A DNA stretch of 64,000 nt, taken from positions 124,001-188,000 of the forward strand of contig NZ_JACZCR010000031.1 in the NCBI RefSeq assembly GCF_014904735.1, in the 5' to 3' direction. Under the pieces are notes generated by a model that had not been told where the DNA came from, made no database searches, and worked only from the letters and a program-made list of their open reading frames with translations. The position numbers were made by a program, and so were the translations under genes. Positions within the stretch are counted from its first letter, which is position 1, and the number at the start of each line of letters is the position of its first letter. Shown piece by piece: positions 1 to 7,485 of the stretch. The DNA is from Microbulbifer hainanensis. GTDB lineage: Bacteria; Pseudomonadota; Gammaproteobacteria; Pseudomonadales; Cellvibrionaceae.

Positions 1-1
1 G

Positions 2-385
2 GAGGACTACCGCCAGACGGTATTGCAGGCCCAGGGCGATGCGGAGAATGCCATTGTCGCCTACCTGAAATCCTACCAGCAGCTGGCGTTGTACCGCAGG
101 GCGGCAGAGGCCTCGTCGCGTTCCGTCGGCATTTCCAACGCCCAGTACACCAACGGCTTGGTCGACTTCAATACGGTGATCAGCACCCTGAATGCAGATG
201 CCCAACAACAGGATCTGCTCACCGCAGCCAGAGGCGCCGTGGCCGTCAACCTGGTCCAGGTTTACCTGGCGCTCGGAGGTGGCTGGCAAATTCGAGAAGG
301 AATGGCGCCGGCGGACCTGCTACCGGAAGGTACCAGGGAGGAAATGCAGGAACGCACCAAGGCGTGGCGGGGACATTTGCAATGA
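2..385 (+). CDS. TolC-like outer membrane efflux protein, C-terminal fragment
   Basis: This reading frame is already open at the left edge, so the gene starts outside the window and only about 127 C-terminal residues are seen. The text is helical and rich in Ala, Gln and Leu (AENAIVAYLKSYQQLALYRR, then the NAQYTNGLVDFNTVISTLNA type of segment). That is the usual pattern of the last coiled-coil repeat of outer membrane efflux proteins, where a helix with a Y.NGLVDF turn precedes a final helix carrying Gln and Leu. The C-terminal GGGWQIR fits the end of NodT/OprM-type channels. Such proteins form the trimeric exit duct of RND or ABC efflux systems. The partner genes probably lie upstream. Family assignment rests on pattern only. 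Confidence 0.75.
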   Translation, partial: EDYRQTVLQAQGDAENAIVAYLKSYQQLALYRRAAEASSRSVGISNAQYTNGLVDFNTVISTLNADAQQQDLLTAARGAVAVNLVQVYLALGGGWQIREGMAPADLLPEGTREEMQERTKAWRGHLQ

Positions 386-407
386 TAGGGATTTCAGCGG
401 AGGGAGC

Positions 408-836
408 ATGCTCGTTACATTCATTATTGCATTGCTGATGACCGTACTAACCACCGCCATCCATGCACTCGGCATGATATTGGCGTTACGCTGGGGCCGT
501 CACCTGCAGCAACTGCATCCGGCGCATCCCAAGCTGGTTGTGGCCAAGCCCATGCTTGTATCCGCGGTGGTATTGCTGATGTTTGTCTCTTCAGTTGTGG
601 AAGTGCTGGCCTGGGCGGTGGCCTACTGTGCATTTGGGGCCTTCAATGCGCTGGAACCCGCCATGTATTTCTCAATGGTAACTTTTACGACACTGGGTTA
701 CGGCGATATTGTGCTCGGCGAACCATGGCGGTTGCTATCTGCGTTTCAGTCGGCGATCGGTATCATCATGTTTGGCTGGACCACAGCAGTCGTGATCGCG
801 GTGGTACAGCGTGTCTATCAAAAAAACTCAGACTAA
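408..836 (+). CDS. Small two-pore-helix potassium channel family protein
   Basis: A 142-residue membrane protein. I start it at the ATG at 408 because GGAGGGAG lies just upstream; the longer in-frame reading would overlap the efflux gene. It has hydrophobic segments at about residues 5-27, 48-72 and 110-132, and a potassium-channel selectivity filter TLGYGD at residues 95-100 between the last two. This matches the ion channel (Ion_trans_2) domain. No cytoplasmic RCK/TrkA domain follows, so it is a minimal channel whose gating cannot be predicted. It starts 22 bases after the efflux gene on the same strand, so co-transcription is possible. Confidence 0.8.
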   Translation: MLVTFIIALLMTVLTTAIHALGMILALRWGRHLQQLHPAHPKLVVAKPMLVSAVVLLMFVSSVVEVLAWAVAYCAFGAFNALEPAMYFSMVTFTTLGYGDIVLGEPWRLLSAFQSAIGIIMFGWTTAVVIAVVQRVYQKNSD

Positions 837-956
837 GAGCTCTCTGGGAGTGGGCCGGGCGATGGCGATCATCTGGCCGTTCCAATCGGCATGACTCAAA
901 TCCATCGGGCACCGGCACGACCTTTCCGGTCATAGCGATTGAATCTAATGTCGCTT

Positions 957-1691
957 CTACGCGGGCAACTGCCAACCGAATGCCTGCATTAAAGACAAAA
1001 ACTCCCCGCGTGGAGCGGCAACCAGGTTCAGCCGCTCACCGGTAACCGGATGATTGAGCTGTAGCTGCAGGGCATGCAGCAATAAGCGCGAACAGCCGTA
1101 GTGTTCGGCGAAAAAGCGGTTGTGTACCGACTTGCCGTATTTGGGGCAGCCGATCAGTGGATGGTGGATATGTTTGAAGTGACGACGGATCTGGTGCCTG
1201 CGGCCTGTCTTCAGCTGAATCTCTACCAATGAGTAGCGGCTACTCGGATAGCGGTCGACGGCGTAGGGGATTTCAATAGTATCCAGGCGGTGAAACAGTG
1301 TAATGGCCGGCTGGCGGGGCAGGTCGGCCTTGGGGCGTTTGCGCTGGTGTTTGAAGTCGGCGACCGGGGGCAGGGGATAGTCGATGACGCCCTCTTCGGG
1401 GCAGTAGCCCCGGCAGACAGCGATATATTTCTTTACCGATGCATCACTCTCCATTTGCGCCTGAACTTGGGCCGCTACTTCACCGCTTTTGCCAAATACG
1501 ATCACTCCCGAAGTCGGTTTGTCCAGCCGGTGAATCGGATACAGGTGACAACCGACCCGGTCGCGCAGGTACTGCAGTAGGAAGCGCGTTTCGTGGCGGT
1601 CGATCGCCGATCGGTGCACCAGCCAGCCCTCAGGCTTATAGGCGGCAACGAGATAGGCATCTTCAAATAGGATTTCCGGGAGATCGGCCAT
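957..1691 (-). CDS. truC: tRNA pseudouridine(65) synthase TruC
   Basis: A 244-residue RluA-family pseudouridine synthase. The catalytic motif HRLDKPTSG sits at residues 54-62, with the nucleophilic Asp in HRLD, and the later LVEIQLKTGRRHQIRRHF segment is the family's RNA-binding and active-site loop. Length and the absence of an N-terminal S4 domain fit TruC, which modifies U65 in the T-arm of some tRNAs, better than RluC or RluD. It faces the ion channel gene convergently, and nothing in the context adds to the functional call. Confidence is high for the family and moderate for the exact target uridine. Confidence 0.85.
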   Translation of the reverse strand: MADLPEILFEDAYLVAAYKPEGWLVHRSAIDRHETRFLLQYLRDRVGCHLYPIHRLDKPTSGVIVFGKSGEVAAQVQAQMESDASVKKYIAVCRGYCPEEGVIDYPLPPVADFKHQRKRPKADLPRQPAITLFHRLDTIEIPYAVDRYPSSRYSLVEIQLKTGRRHQIRRHFKHIHHPLIGCPKYGKSVHNRFFAEHYGCSRLLLHALQLQLNHPVTGERLNLVAAPRGEFLSLMQAFGWQLPA

Positions 1692-1916
1692 GGTTTCGGT
1701 CAGGTTACAGCGATGAATGGACAGGTATTGCGCGCCAGTAGGTGCGCGGAGAGTTTACCAGTGTGGCGCAAAATGTTGTGCAAAATAGTTGCATCTGGAA
1801 ATCCGGTTACTACCGTGCTGCCGATTAGTTTAGGCGGCAGGCAAACTCCGACAGGTACATTCCTGCCATTCGTAAGATTGTTTAACACAATTCATTGAAA
1901 AGTCACCGCCTTGCGG

Positions 1917-1944
1917 TTGCGCATTCTTGCAACGCCGCTACAAT
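1917..1944 (+). promoter_or_regulatory. Sigma-70 type promoter of a short leader or sRNA transcript
   Basis: TTGCGC at 1917-1922 and TACAAT at 1939-1944 are separated by 16 bases, a good -35/-10 pair. It reads into the short ORF at 1964 and the terminator ending at 2144, giving an expected transcript of roughly 190 nt. No start site is known. Confidence 0.5.
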
Positions 1945-1963
1945 TGCCGGCATTCAATAGGAG

Positions 1964-2065
1964 ATGACCGTGCCCGGTTTAATGAACAACAGACCAGCCA
2001 GCGCCAGTACCGCCCCCTTCGGGCAGCGGTGGCTGCTGATATTCAGCGAGGAAAATATTTCCTGA
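1964..2065 (+). CDS. Possible 33-residue leader peptide
   Basis: The ORF opens with ATG at 1964, or GTG at 1970 which is better spaced from AGGAG at 1959-1963. It encodes a 31-33 residue peptide ending in RWLLIFSEENIS. It lies between a good promoter and an intrinsic terminator. After its stop a GCCTCC/GGAGGC hairpin comes before the terminator hairpin, the order expected of an attenuator. There is a single Trp next to Leu-Leu-Ile, so a Trp- or branched-chain-sensing leader is possible but not shown, and no biosynthetic gene follows. It may instead be part of a small RNA or not be translated. Confidence 0.3.
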   Translation: MTVPGLMNNRPASASTAPFGQRWLLIFSEENIS

Positions 2066-2114
2066 TCGGCCTCCTTCAATCCGGGAGGCGGCGAGCCTTT
2101 CGGATACGGTAATT

Positions 2115-2144
2115 AACCCCCGCAGGTTCGCCCCGGGGGTTTTT
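2115..2144 (+). terminator. Intrinsic terminator after the short leader ORF
   Basis: AACCCCCG at 2115-2122 pairs with CGGGGGTT at 2134-2141, an 8-bp stem with an 11-base loop, followed by a short T run to 2144. Confidence 0.7.
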
Positions 2145-2496
2145 CGTTTCTGGCAAGGTAGCTCACCGGGCAAGGGCGCCGAACTAATAAGCGGGAGGAC
2201 ACACTTTGGAGTCCTCTTTGGAGAAAGGTATATGAGTGAAATGCGGAAAAAATTACTGAGAACGGGACAGCGCTGAGCCTATGAGGCAAACGTTCCCATC
2301 GGCCTCAAAGCCCCATTTTTATGCTGATTTTACGGCAGGCATTCACTCGACTTGTTGATTTGTAAGTCATTGAAAAATATATAAAAAATATAATTATATG
2401 GGTTGCAAATCCTCATTTTCGTGATAGCTTTAAAAAGAAGTCGGGGCGAGTTATAGATTGTCATTGAGACTTCTCGCCATTGAATTGAACTTAGTC

Positions 2497-2652
2497 GTGG
2501 CCGGCAGGCCACTTAGGAGCCATGAAATGCATTTGGAATTTATAAAGCGTCGGTCGAACTGACAAATCTTTCATGCGATCGTGCTTGAAAGGTTACACCG
2601 CCTTTCAAGCCAGAACTTCCTGAAGCCCTGGCGATCGCCGGGGCTTTTTTTT
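2497..2652 (+). ncRNA. Candidate structured small RNA or rtcB leader
   Basis: Three hairpins lie in tandem: 2497-2512, then a perfect 10-bp stem GCTTGAAAGG/CCTTTCAAGC at 2583-2610, and finally a terminator stem at 2623-2646 followed by eight Ts. Consecutive stable stems ending in an intrinsic terminator are typical of a small RNA or an attenuated leader. The terminator ends only about 50 bases before the rtcB start. No match to a named RNA family was recognised. Confidence 0.35.
2623..2652 (+). terminator. Intrinsic terminator immediately upstream of rtcB
   Basis: AAGCCC-T-GGC pairs with GCC-G-GGGCTT around a GATC loop (2623-2646), and the T run reaches 2652. It either ends the preceding RNA or attenuates entry into rtcB. 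Confidence 0.75.
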
Positions 2653-2704
2653 GGCGAACGGAAAGGCGTATTTAATAAATAGTGGAGAAATCCAGGGAGT
2701 TGTC

Positions 2705-3913
2705 ATGCCTGTAAAAATGGTACTGAACAGCAATGCGCCACCGGGAACAGTGCCGGTAAAAATCTATACCGAGCAGGTGGAGCCGGCGGCGCTACAGCAG
2801 TTGAAGAATATTGCCCAGCTGCCGATCGTGCACTCGCACGTGGCAGCCATGCCCGATGTGCACCTTGGCAAGGGCGCCACCGTGGGTTCGGTGATCCCCA
2901 CGGTCAGCGCCATTATCCCGGCTGCCGTCGGCGTCGATATCGGCTGTGGCATGAATGCGGTGCGTACCTCGTTGCACGCACATCAGCTGCCGGACAACCT
3001 GAAAGCATTGCGGGATGCCATTGAGGTGAAAGTGCCCGTAGGTTTTGCTCGTCACAAGAGGATCAACGCCAGGGAATCTGCCTGCAAACAACTTGCTCCC
3101 GGTGCGGACCGGCTGTTCGAAAAGCACCCTGAGCTGCTGAAAATGATTCGTCAGCCGCAGGAGACCTGGGTCACCCAAGTGGGAACACTGGGAGGCGGCA
3201 ACCACTTTATCGAGATCTGTCTCGATGAGAACAACGCAGTCTGGGTGATGCTGCATTCCGGCAGTCGCGGGATCGGCAATGCCATTGGCCAGCACTTTAT
3301 CCGGCTGGCGAAGCGGGATATGGCTGGGCATAGTCAGAACTTGCCGGACCGTGACCTGGCCTACTTCAGCGAGGGCAACAGCCATTTCGATGATTACATC
3401 GAGGCGGTCAACTGGGCTCAGGAGTACGCGCGGGTGAATCGCCAGGAAATGATGAAGCTGGTTCTCGGCTGCCTGCGGGCGCAGCTGCCGGAGTTCACGT
3501 TGACGTCGGAGGCAATCAACTGTCACCACAACTATGTCGTGCGGGAGCAGCATTTTGGCCGGGAGGTCTTTGTAACGCGCAAGGGGGCCATCAGTGCCCA
3601 AAGCGACCAGCTCGGCATTATTCCCGGATCCATGGGAACCCGCTCCTATATCGTGCGGGGCCGTGGCAATGCGGATTCGTTCTGCTCCTGCGCCCACGGC
3701 GCGGGGCGGACAATGAGCCGCACCGCTGCCCGCAAGCGCTTTACGCGGCAGGACCTGGAAGAGCAGACCCGCGGTGTGCAGTGCCGGAAGGATGCGGGGG
3801 TAATCGATGAGATTCCCGCTGCCTACAAGGACATCGAACGGGTGATGGAGAATCAGAGTGATCTGGTGGATGTGGTCCACACATTGCGACAGGTCATTTG
3901 TGTCAAAGGTTAA
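2705..3913 (+). CDS. rtcB: RNA-splicing ligase RtcB
   Basis: RtcB joins RNA ends carrying 2',3'-cyclic phosphate or 3'-phosphate to 5'-OH ends, using GTP and manganese. I use the ATG at 2705 (402 residues, the usual length) because AGGGAG lies 6 bases before it; the TTG at 2651 lies within the upstream terminator's T run. Seen motifs are DVHLGKGATVG at residues 51-61, GVDIGCGMNAV at 76-86 with the metal-binding Cys, GGGNHFIE, the HSGSRGIG segment and CSCAHGAGR with the guanylylated His. The C-terminus VICVKG is typical. Two small genes follow on the same strand (3946 and 4895) and probably form an operon. No sigma-54 promoter, which drives rtcB in Escherichia coli, was found upstream. Confidence 0.95.
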   Translation: MPVKMVLNSNAPPGTVPVKIYTEQVEPAALQQLKNIAQLPIVHSHVAAMPDVHLGKGATVGSVIPTVSAIIPAAVGVDIGCGMNAVRTSLHAHQLPDNLKALRDAIEVKVPVGFARHKRINARESACKQLAPGADRLFEKHPELLKMIRQPQETWVTQVGTLGGGNHFIEICLDENNAVWVMLHSGSRGIGNAIGQHFIRLAKRDMAGHSQNLPDRDLAYFSEGNSHFDDYIEAVNWAQEYARVNRQEMMKLVLGCLRAQLPEFTLTSEAINCHHNYVVREQHFGREVFVTRKGAISAQSDQLGIIPGSMGTRSYIVRGRGNADSFCSCAHGAGRTMSRTAARKRFTRQDLEEQTRGVQCRKDAGVIDEIPAAYKDIERVMENQSDLVDVVHTLRQVICVKG

Positions 3914-3945
3914 GGAGGAACCGCGCATGCGCGTGGATTATAGAC

Positions 3946-4932
3946 ATGGACGTTCAAGTCGCCGAAGAGATCATCGCCTGCCTGGGGCAGGCACGTACCA
4001 AGTACTTTTACTTTAAGGATCGCTATGCGCTGATGTTGCTGGGGCAGTATTGTCGCAACCGAGAGCCTATCAGCGCGGTGCGCCACAGCCGCCTCGGGCG
4101 GCTGCTCGGCAAACCCCTGGTCAGGGAGGCGTTGCGGTACTGCGGTGACGGCAGGGTACAGGCGGAAGTGATGCGGAACTTCTGGCCGCAACAGTTTCAC
4201 TGCTACACCCTGAGCCTCGGGATCTGGGGGAATGAGCGCAAGAGCCGCTGGTACCAGACGTCGCGAGTAGGGCACAACCTGGTGCTGCAGTTGAATTTCT
4301 CCAATGTACACGACCGGCACTATCGCCGGCTGAAAATTGACGGAGACTGCCCGGGCTTCGGCTTTAGTTGCCACCCGACCAGCCGGGTGCGAAATACCCT
4401 GGCCTGGTCGCGAATCGATCTCGACCTGGCGTCCGACACGGCCCTGATCGAGGAGATCCAGAGCGACTGGCTGCGGGAAGCGCACGGTGTTTGCGAAATG
4501 GCAAAACGCTATCTGGCGGCGGTGAAGGCGGGTCGGAAGGGGCCCCGTTGGTATGAATGCTTCCCGCCGGAACTGGCGATCGAATATTTCGAAACCGCGG
4601 TCGCGCCGCATATGGCGGTCTGGACGGAAGCCATGCTGGCGGCCACGATTGAGTTCCTGTTGGAGGAGATCGGCGTGCGCAGGATCTATTTCCACAGCTG
4701 GGAGACAGGAAAGAAAGTCAAACACTGCAGCCCGCCAAGATCCATCTATACGGCGCTGCCGGAGAAGTTCTGCTTTAGTTGTGTATCCCGGGGTCCGCAG
4801 TTTTTATATGACGACAAATCGTCGAGGAGAAAGATGAAAAAGATAGAGAGCCAGCACTGGTATTTATTGGACTTTAACGAGAGGTCATCAACCGATGAAA
4901 AAGAACAGGCTGCGCAATTTCGTTGCGCTTAA
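3946..4932 (+). CDS. EIQSDW-motif protein of unknown function next to rtcB
   Basis: I do not recognise a named family for this 328-residue protein. It has no signal peptide or membrane segment and is rich in Arg, His, Trp and Tyr. At residues 168-175 it carries LIEEIQSDW, a motif I associate with domains of large polyvalent phage and plasmid proteins. A nearby GFGFSCHPTSRVRNTLAWSR stretch is also distinctive. The ATG at 3946 has no close ribosome site. The strong AAGGAGG at 3912-3918 instead serves an out-of-frame ATG at 3927 that stops after 29 codons, so translation may be coupled or the true start may be non-ATG (ATT 3937, ATA 3940). It begins 32 bases after rtcB and overlaps the next small gene by 38 bases. 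An RNA-repair role is a context inference only. Confidence 0.7.
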   Translation: MDVQVAEEIIACLGQARTKYFYFKDRYALMLLGQYCRNREPISAVRHSRLGRLLGKPLVREALRYCGDGRVQAEVMRNFWPQQFHCYTLSLGIWGNERKSRWYQTSRVGHNLVLQLNFSNVHDRHYRRLKIDGDCPGFGFSCHPTSRVRNTLAWSRIDLDLASDTALIEEIQSDWLREAHGVCEMAKRYLAAVKAGRKGPRWYECFPPELAIEYFETAVAPHMAVWTEAMLAATIEFLLEEIGVRRIYFHSWETGKKVKHCSPPRSIYTALPEKFCFSCVSRGPQFLYDDKSSRRKMKKIESQHWYLLDFNERSSTDEKEQAAQFRCA

Positions 4933-5056
4933 TCCGATATTGCGCAAAGGCGGTGTCCATAAGCGGGCAAAGTCTGGAGAGCGCTTTTCGAACCGACAAA
5001 AAATGTTGAAGGCGGCGCGGGAGTGGGGAGGCTCCCGCGATTGCATCGCCCTGTGA
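4895..5056 (+). CDS. 53-residue basic protein, possible ArfA-like ribosome rescue factor
   Basis: A very basic 53-residue protein (MKKNRLRNFVALNPILRKGG..., then VHKRAKSGER and NRQKMLKAAREW). It starts inside the end of the EIQSDW gene and is preceded by GAGAGG, so it is probably translationally coupled. The pattern NP-I-L-R-K..V-H-K..K-S-G loosely resembles the DPLFRQRVEKNKKGKGS core of ArfA, which recruits release factor 2 to ribosomes stalled on nonstop mRNA, but KGKGSY itself is missing. A perfect hairpin (5016-5039) lies inside the coding region near the stop, as it does in arfA of Escherichia coli. The ArfA idea is speculative; existence of the gene is better supported. Confidence 0.55.
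   Translation: MKKNRLRNFVALNPILRKGGVHKRAKSGERFSNRQKMLKAAREWGGSRDCIAL
5016..5039 (+). promoter_or_regulatory. Perfect hairpin inside the 3' end of the small basic gene
   Basis: CGCGGGAG at 5016-5023 pairs with CTCCCGCG at 5032-5039 across an 8-base loop, ending 17 bases before the end of the stop codon. It has no T run, so if it acts at all it would more likely be an RNase site or a pause than a classical terminator. Confidence 0.5.
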
Positions 5057-5076
5057 ATACCAGCACCGAGCTTGTC

Positions 5077-5457
5077 TTAAGGCCACTCTGACAGTGGTTC
5101 CACATAAACCCAGCGTTTCTTGTACAGTTTGAACAGCGATATCTCGTGCAATGCGCGCTCCGTGCCGTCCTCTACAAACCACGCCTTGAATTCCACGATG
5201 GATTTTTTCAATCCCGGCTTGCTCCTGATGACCTCGAGACGGGACCACTGTGTATTCAGGTCCTCGGACGTCAGTTCCGGACAGGTGTCCGGGTGCCAGG
5301 TCTTGCGCAGATAGGGAAGGTTGCCGGTCACGAAAGCGCTGAAGCGGCTGCGCATCAGGGCTTCCGCCTTGCCGGGATAGGCCTTGCCGGAAAGATATAA
5401 GCGGCAGCAGCTATCAAAAGGCTTGCCGGAGCAGCAGGGACAGAGTTGTTCAAGCAT
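5077..5457 (-). CDS. UPF0225 (YchJ-like) SEC-C motif protein
   Basis: A 126-residue protein that begins with a SEC-C zinc-binding motif (CPCCSGKPFDSCC at residues 7-19) followed by the conserved YLSGKAYPGKAEALMRSRFSAF segment. The rest (W..LEV, FKAWF, E.S.F.......YV) is typical of the YchJ/UPF0225 NTF2-like fold. The biochemical role is unknown; SEC-C motifs bind zinc and often mediate ribosome or SecB contacts. It converges on the rtcB group and is probably monocistronic. Confidence 0.85.
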   Translation of the reverse strand: MLEQLCPCCSGKPFDSCCRLYLSGKAYPGKAEALMRSRFSAFVTGNLPYLRKTWHPDTCPELTSEDLNTQWSRLEVIRSKPGLKKSIVEFKAWFVEDGTERALHEISLFKLYKKRWVYVEPLSEWP

Positions 5458-5643
5458 GAGGCGTGTGTAGATCGATCGATGGATACCGGGCAGAGGGATA
5501 GGTTCTGCATTTTAGCGGTGATACGCGACCATTATACGGGGGTAACGGTCCCCAGATATACCGATTTGGGGCGGGAAATAGTACTTCGCCCGCCGCGGTG
5601 ATATTAAACCCAAAGCCGGGTGAAGAGCAGCGCTCATAAGCGT

Positions 5644-7485
5644 TCAAGGTAAATGGTCCCTGAGGACCTGGGGGATTACCACAGCTTTTTCCGGCTGGTA
5701 ACGGTCAAACAAGTTGATCAAGCGGGCAGCTTCCCTGGAATCTCCTTCGACTTTAATCTTCCCCTTGCTTATCAGGTCTTCGGGTGTCGCCTGGCTGAGG
5801 TAGAGTTTGGCCCAGCTCTCTCCGCTCATCGCCAGGGTGATATCCGCTTCGCGCCGGTAGTTGTCCGGTTCTGGTACGAATTCCGCCACGGCGCGCCGAA
5901 TATGCAGTCCCGCCGCGCTGCCATCGGTAAACTTGAAGCGAATAAACTTGTCGGTATCACCACTTTTTTTCGGATCGATACGCACGCGAAAGTAATCCAC
6001 ATAGAGGCTGGGGGCCGCGACAATGACTTCTTCCGGCGGAGGGACAAGGCGCGCGATGCTGGTTTTGCCCTCCAGTGCCAGCGCCTGCGACATCAGGTGG
6101 GCACGGTCGTTGGCACCGGTGGAGACATAGGCCATTTGCCGCAGCGCGTCGGCCTTGAGTTGGCGCGCCTCTTTGTCTTGCGTGTCGAGCAGGTATACCA
6201 GGTTGGCCAGCTGCGCCGCCCAGGAATACTCTTTTTTCCCAAGGGCAGCATTCGCGGCTTCGAGCACCTTCTTGCGGCCACCGATCAGTGGTACCAGCCG
6301 GCGCGCTTCTTCGATCGGTGCAAGAGGTTTCAGGTCCGCCGCGTCGTTGTCATACCAGCCCACTGCCTTGTAGTAGATTGCTGGTGGGTAGGTGGATATC
6401 TCCCCGTAGGACTGCAGATTGGGCGGGGCATTGTAGAGATATGGCGGAAGCTTGACGAAGTGGCGCAGGTCGTCCGGCCCCAGTCCACCGAGAATGCCGC
6501 GAAGGGACTGGTCGAGGACGAAGCTGGCTCCGTCCAGGTACTGCTCCAGGGTTTTGCGTATCTTCTCGGCGCCGACTACCGGCCGGGCGGCCGCCGAAAC
6601 CAGCACTTCAGGATTCAGGTCGCGGGTGAACTTCAGGCCGGCGATCCATTCCCGTGGGTCGCGGAATACATCTCCGCGCAGTGAGTACAGCTGTGGTGGC
6701 GCGCTCCACAGGAGTGTCGTAAAGACAATCTTGCGGTCGGGCAGCCACACCGTCGTGTGTACTTTGTCATCGGAGCCATATTTCGTGAAAAACTGCATGT
6801 CGACGCCCAAAACATTCATTCTTTGGCCGTCCTGGACGGGTGTGTTCACCGGTAGGAAATCCACATCAACCGCGCCCAGGTTGGTTGGAACTACATAGGC
6901 GTCCGGGCCCTTGTCCGGTATGTAGCCGTTGAACTGGATGAGTGCGCGCGCGGTGAGGTAGGGGCCAATTTCCGCGTAGAACGCCGGGGCGCCACCGCCG
7001 GCCAGGTTCCGTTTCACCACCTTGTTAAGGTCCGGGTGGCCGATTACCTTGATGTTCTTGTTACCTTCTGCGAGTACGCCGGCGCCGGCAATGGTGTGGG
7101 AGTGGCCGTAAATAATCGCTTTAATGGGTTTTTTGCTGACCGTACGGATGGCCTTCAGCATTAGCTCCGCGTCGTGGCGGGTGTCCCCGGTGTCGAAGGC
7201 GATCAGGCCGTCATCCGCTTCGATGATGCTCATTGGTGCCAGTCCGTAGCCGCCGAAAACCCAGATTCCTTCCGCGGGATTCTCGATGGTCGGCTCCAAC
7301 CAGTTAAAGTCGCCGACGCGCTCCAATAGGTCTTTCCGAGTGATTGCGCCATTTGGCGCTTTCACCAACTCCACCGGGCTACCCATGTACGGAGAAGATG
7401 GGGCATCATCCGCAGCCTGCACGCTATCCGTTATGCCAACGGCGCAGAGCAATATGATCAGGCGGGTTAGAAAAAGGGAGCGCAT
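5644..7485 (-). CDS. Exported alkylsulfatase-like protein with a degenerate metal site
   Basis: A 613-residue protein with a signal peptide (about residues 1-24, ending QAADD). Overall layout matches linear alkylsulfatases of the SdsA1/BDS1 type: metallo-beta-lactamase fold, a helical dimerization domain (about 380-470), and a C-terminal SCP2-like domain (about 500-600). The metal motif expected as HxHxDH reads H-S-H-T-I-A at residues 128-133, so the Asp and the last His are missing. By eye, the later Glu ligands (TEAPAEM and AENATH in SdsA1) and the HHWP His are also replaced (KYGSDDK, TTLLWS, AARPVV). It therefore probably lacks the dinuclear zinc centre and may bind rather than hydrolyse its ligand. 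Its gene stands alone between convergent and divergent neighbours. Confidence 0.8.
   Translation of the reverse strand: MRSLFLTRLIILLCAVGITDSVQAADDAPSSPYMGSPVELVKAPNGAITRKDLLERVGDFNWLEPTIENPAEGIWVFGGYGLAPMSIIEADDGLIAFDTGDTRHDAELMLKAIRTVSKKPIKAIIYGHSHTIAGAGVLAEGNKNIKVIGHPDLNKVVKRNLAGGGAPAFYAEIGPYLTARALIQFNGYIPDKGPDAYVVPTNLGAVDVDFLPVNTPVQDGQRMNVLGVDMQFFTKYGSDDKVHTTVWLPDRKIVFTTLLWSAPPQLYSLRGDVFRDPREWIAGLKFTRDLNPEVLVSAAARPVVGAEKIRKTLEQYLDGASFVLDQSLRGILGGLGPDDLRHFVKLPPYLYNAPPNLQSYGEISTYPPAIYYKAVGWYDNDAADLKPLAPIEEARRLVPLIGGRKKVLEAANAALGKKEYSWAAQLANLVYLLDTQDKEARQLKADALRQMAYVSTGANDRAHLMSQALALEGKTSIARLVPPPEEVIVAAPSLYVDYFRVRIDPKKSGDTDKFIRFKFTDGSAAGLHIRRAVAEFVPEPDNYRREADITLAMSGESWAKLYLSQATPEDLISKGKIKVEGDSREAARLINLFDRYQPEKAVVIPQVLRDHLP

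Larger units (their letters stand above)
2145..2704. other. Gene-poor stretch upstream of rtcB with hairpins and tiny ORFs
   Basis: No ORF of protein-coding quality is present. A 14-codon ORF at 2232-2276 has a strong GGAGAAAGG ribosome site, and a 7-codon ORF MKCIWNL at 2522-2545 follows TAGGAG. An AT-rich run lies at about 2375-2400. Perfect hairpins are at 2497-2512 (GTGGCC/GGCCAC) and 2583-2610 (10-bp stem). The region may be a long leader or an independent small RNA; neither is proven. Confidence 0.4.

Noticed and set aside
2232-2276. 14-codon ORF with strong ribosome site
   Set aside because: Too short to support as a gene without conservation; kept only as a note in the intergenic entry.
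2145-2704. Sigma-54 promoter for rtcB
   Set aside because: Looked for the TGGCAC-N5-TTGCA pattern known upstream of rtcB in Escherichia coli; TTGCA at 2403 has no GG at the proper distance.
2792-3928. 378-codon open frame antisense to rtcB
   Set aside because: High-GC shadow of a well-matched gene; His- and Gly-rich text without domain pattern, no ribosome site.
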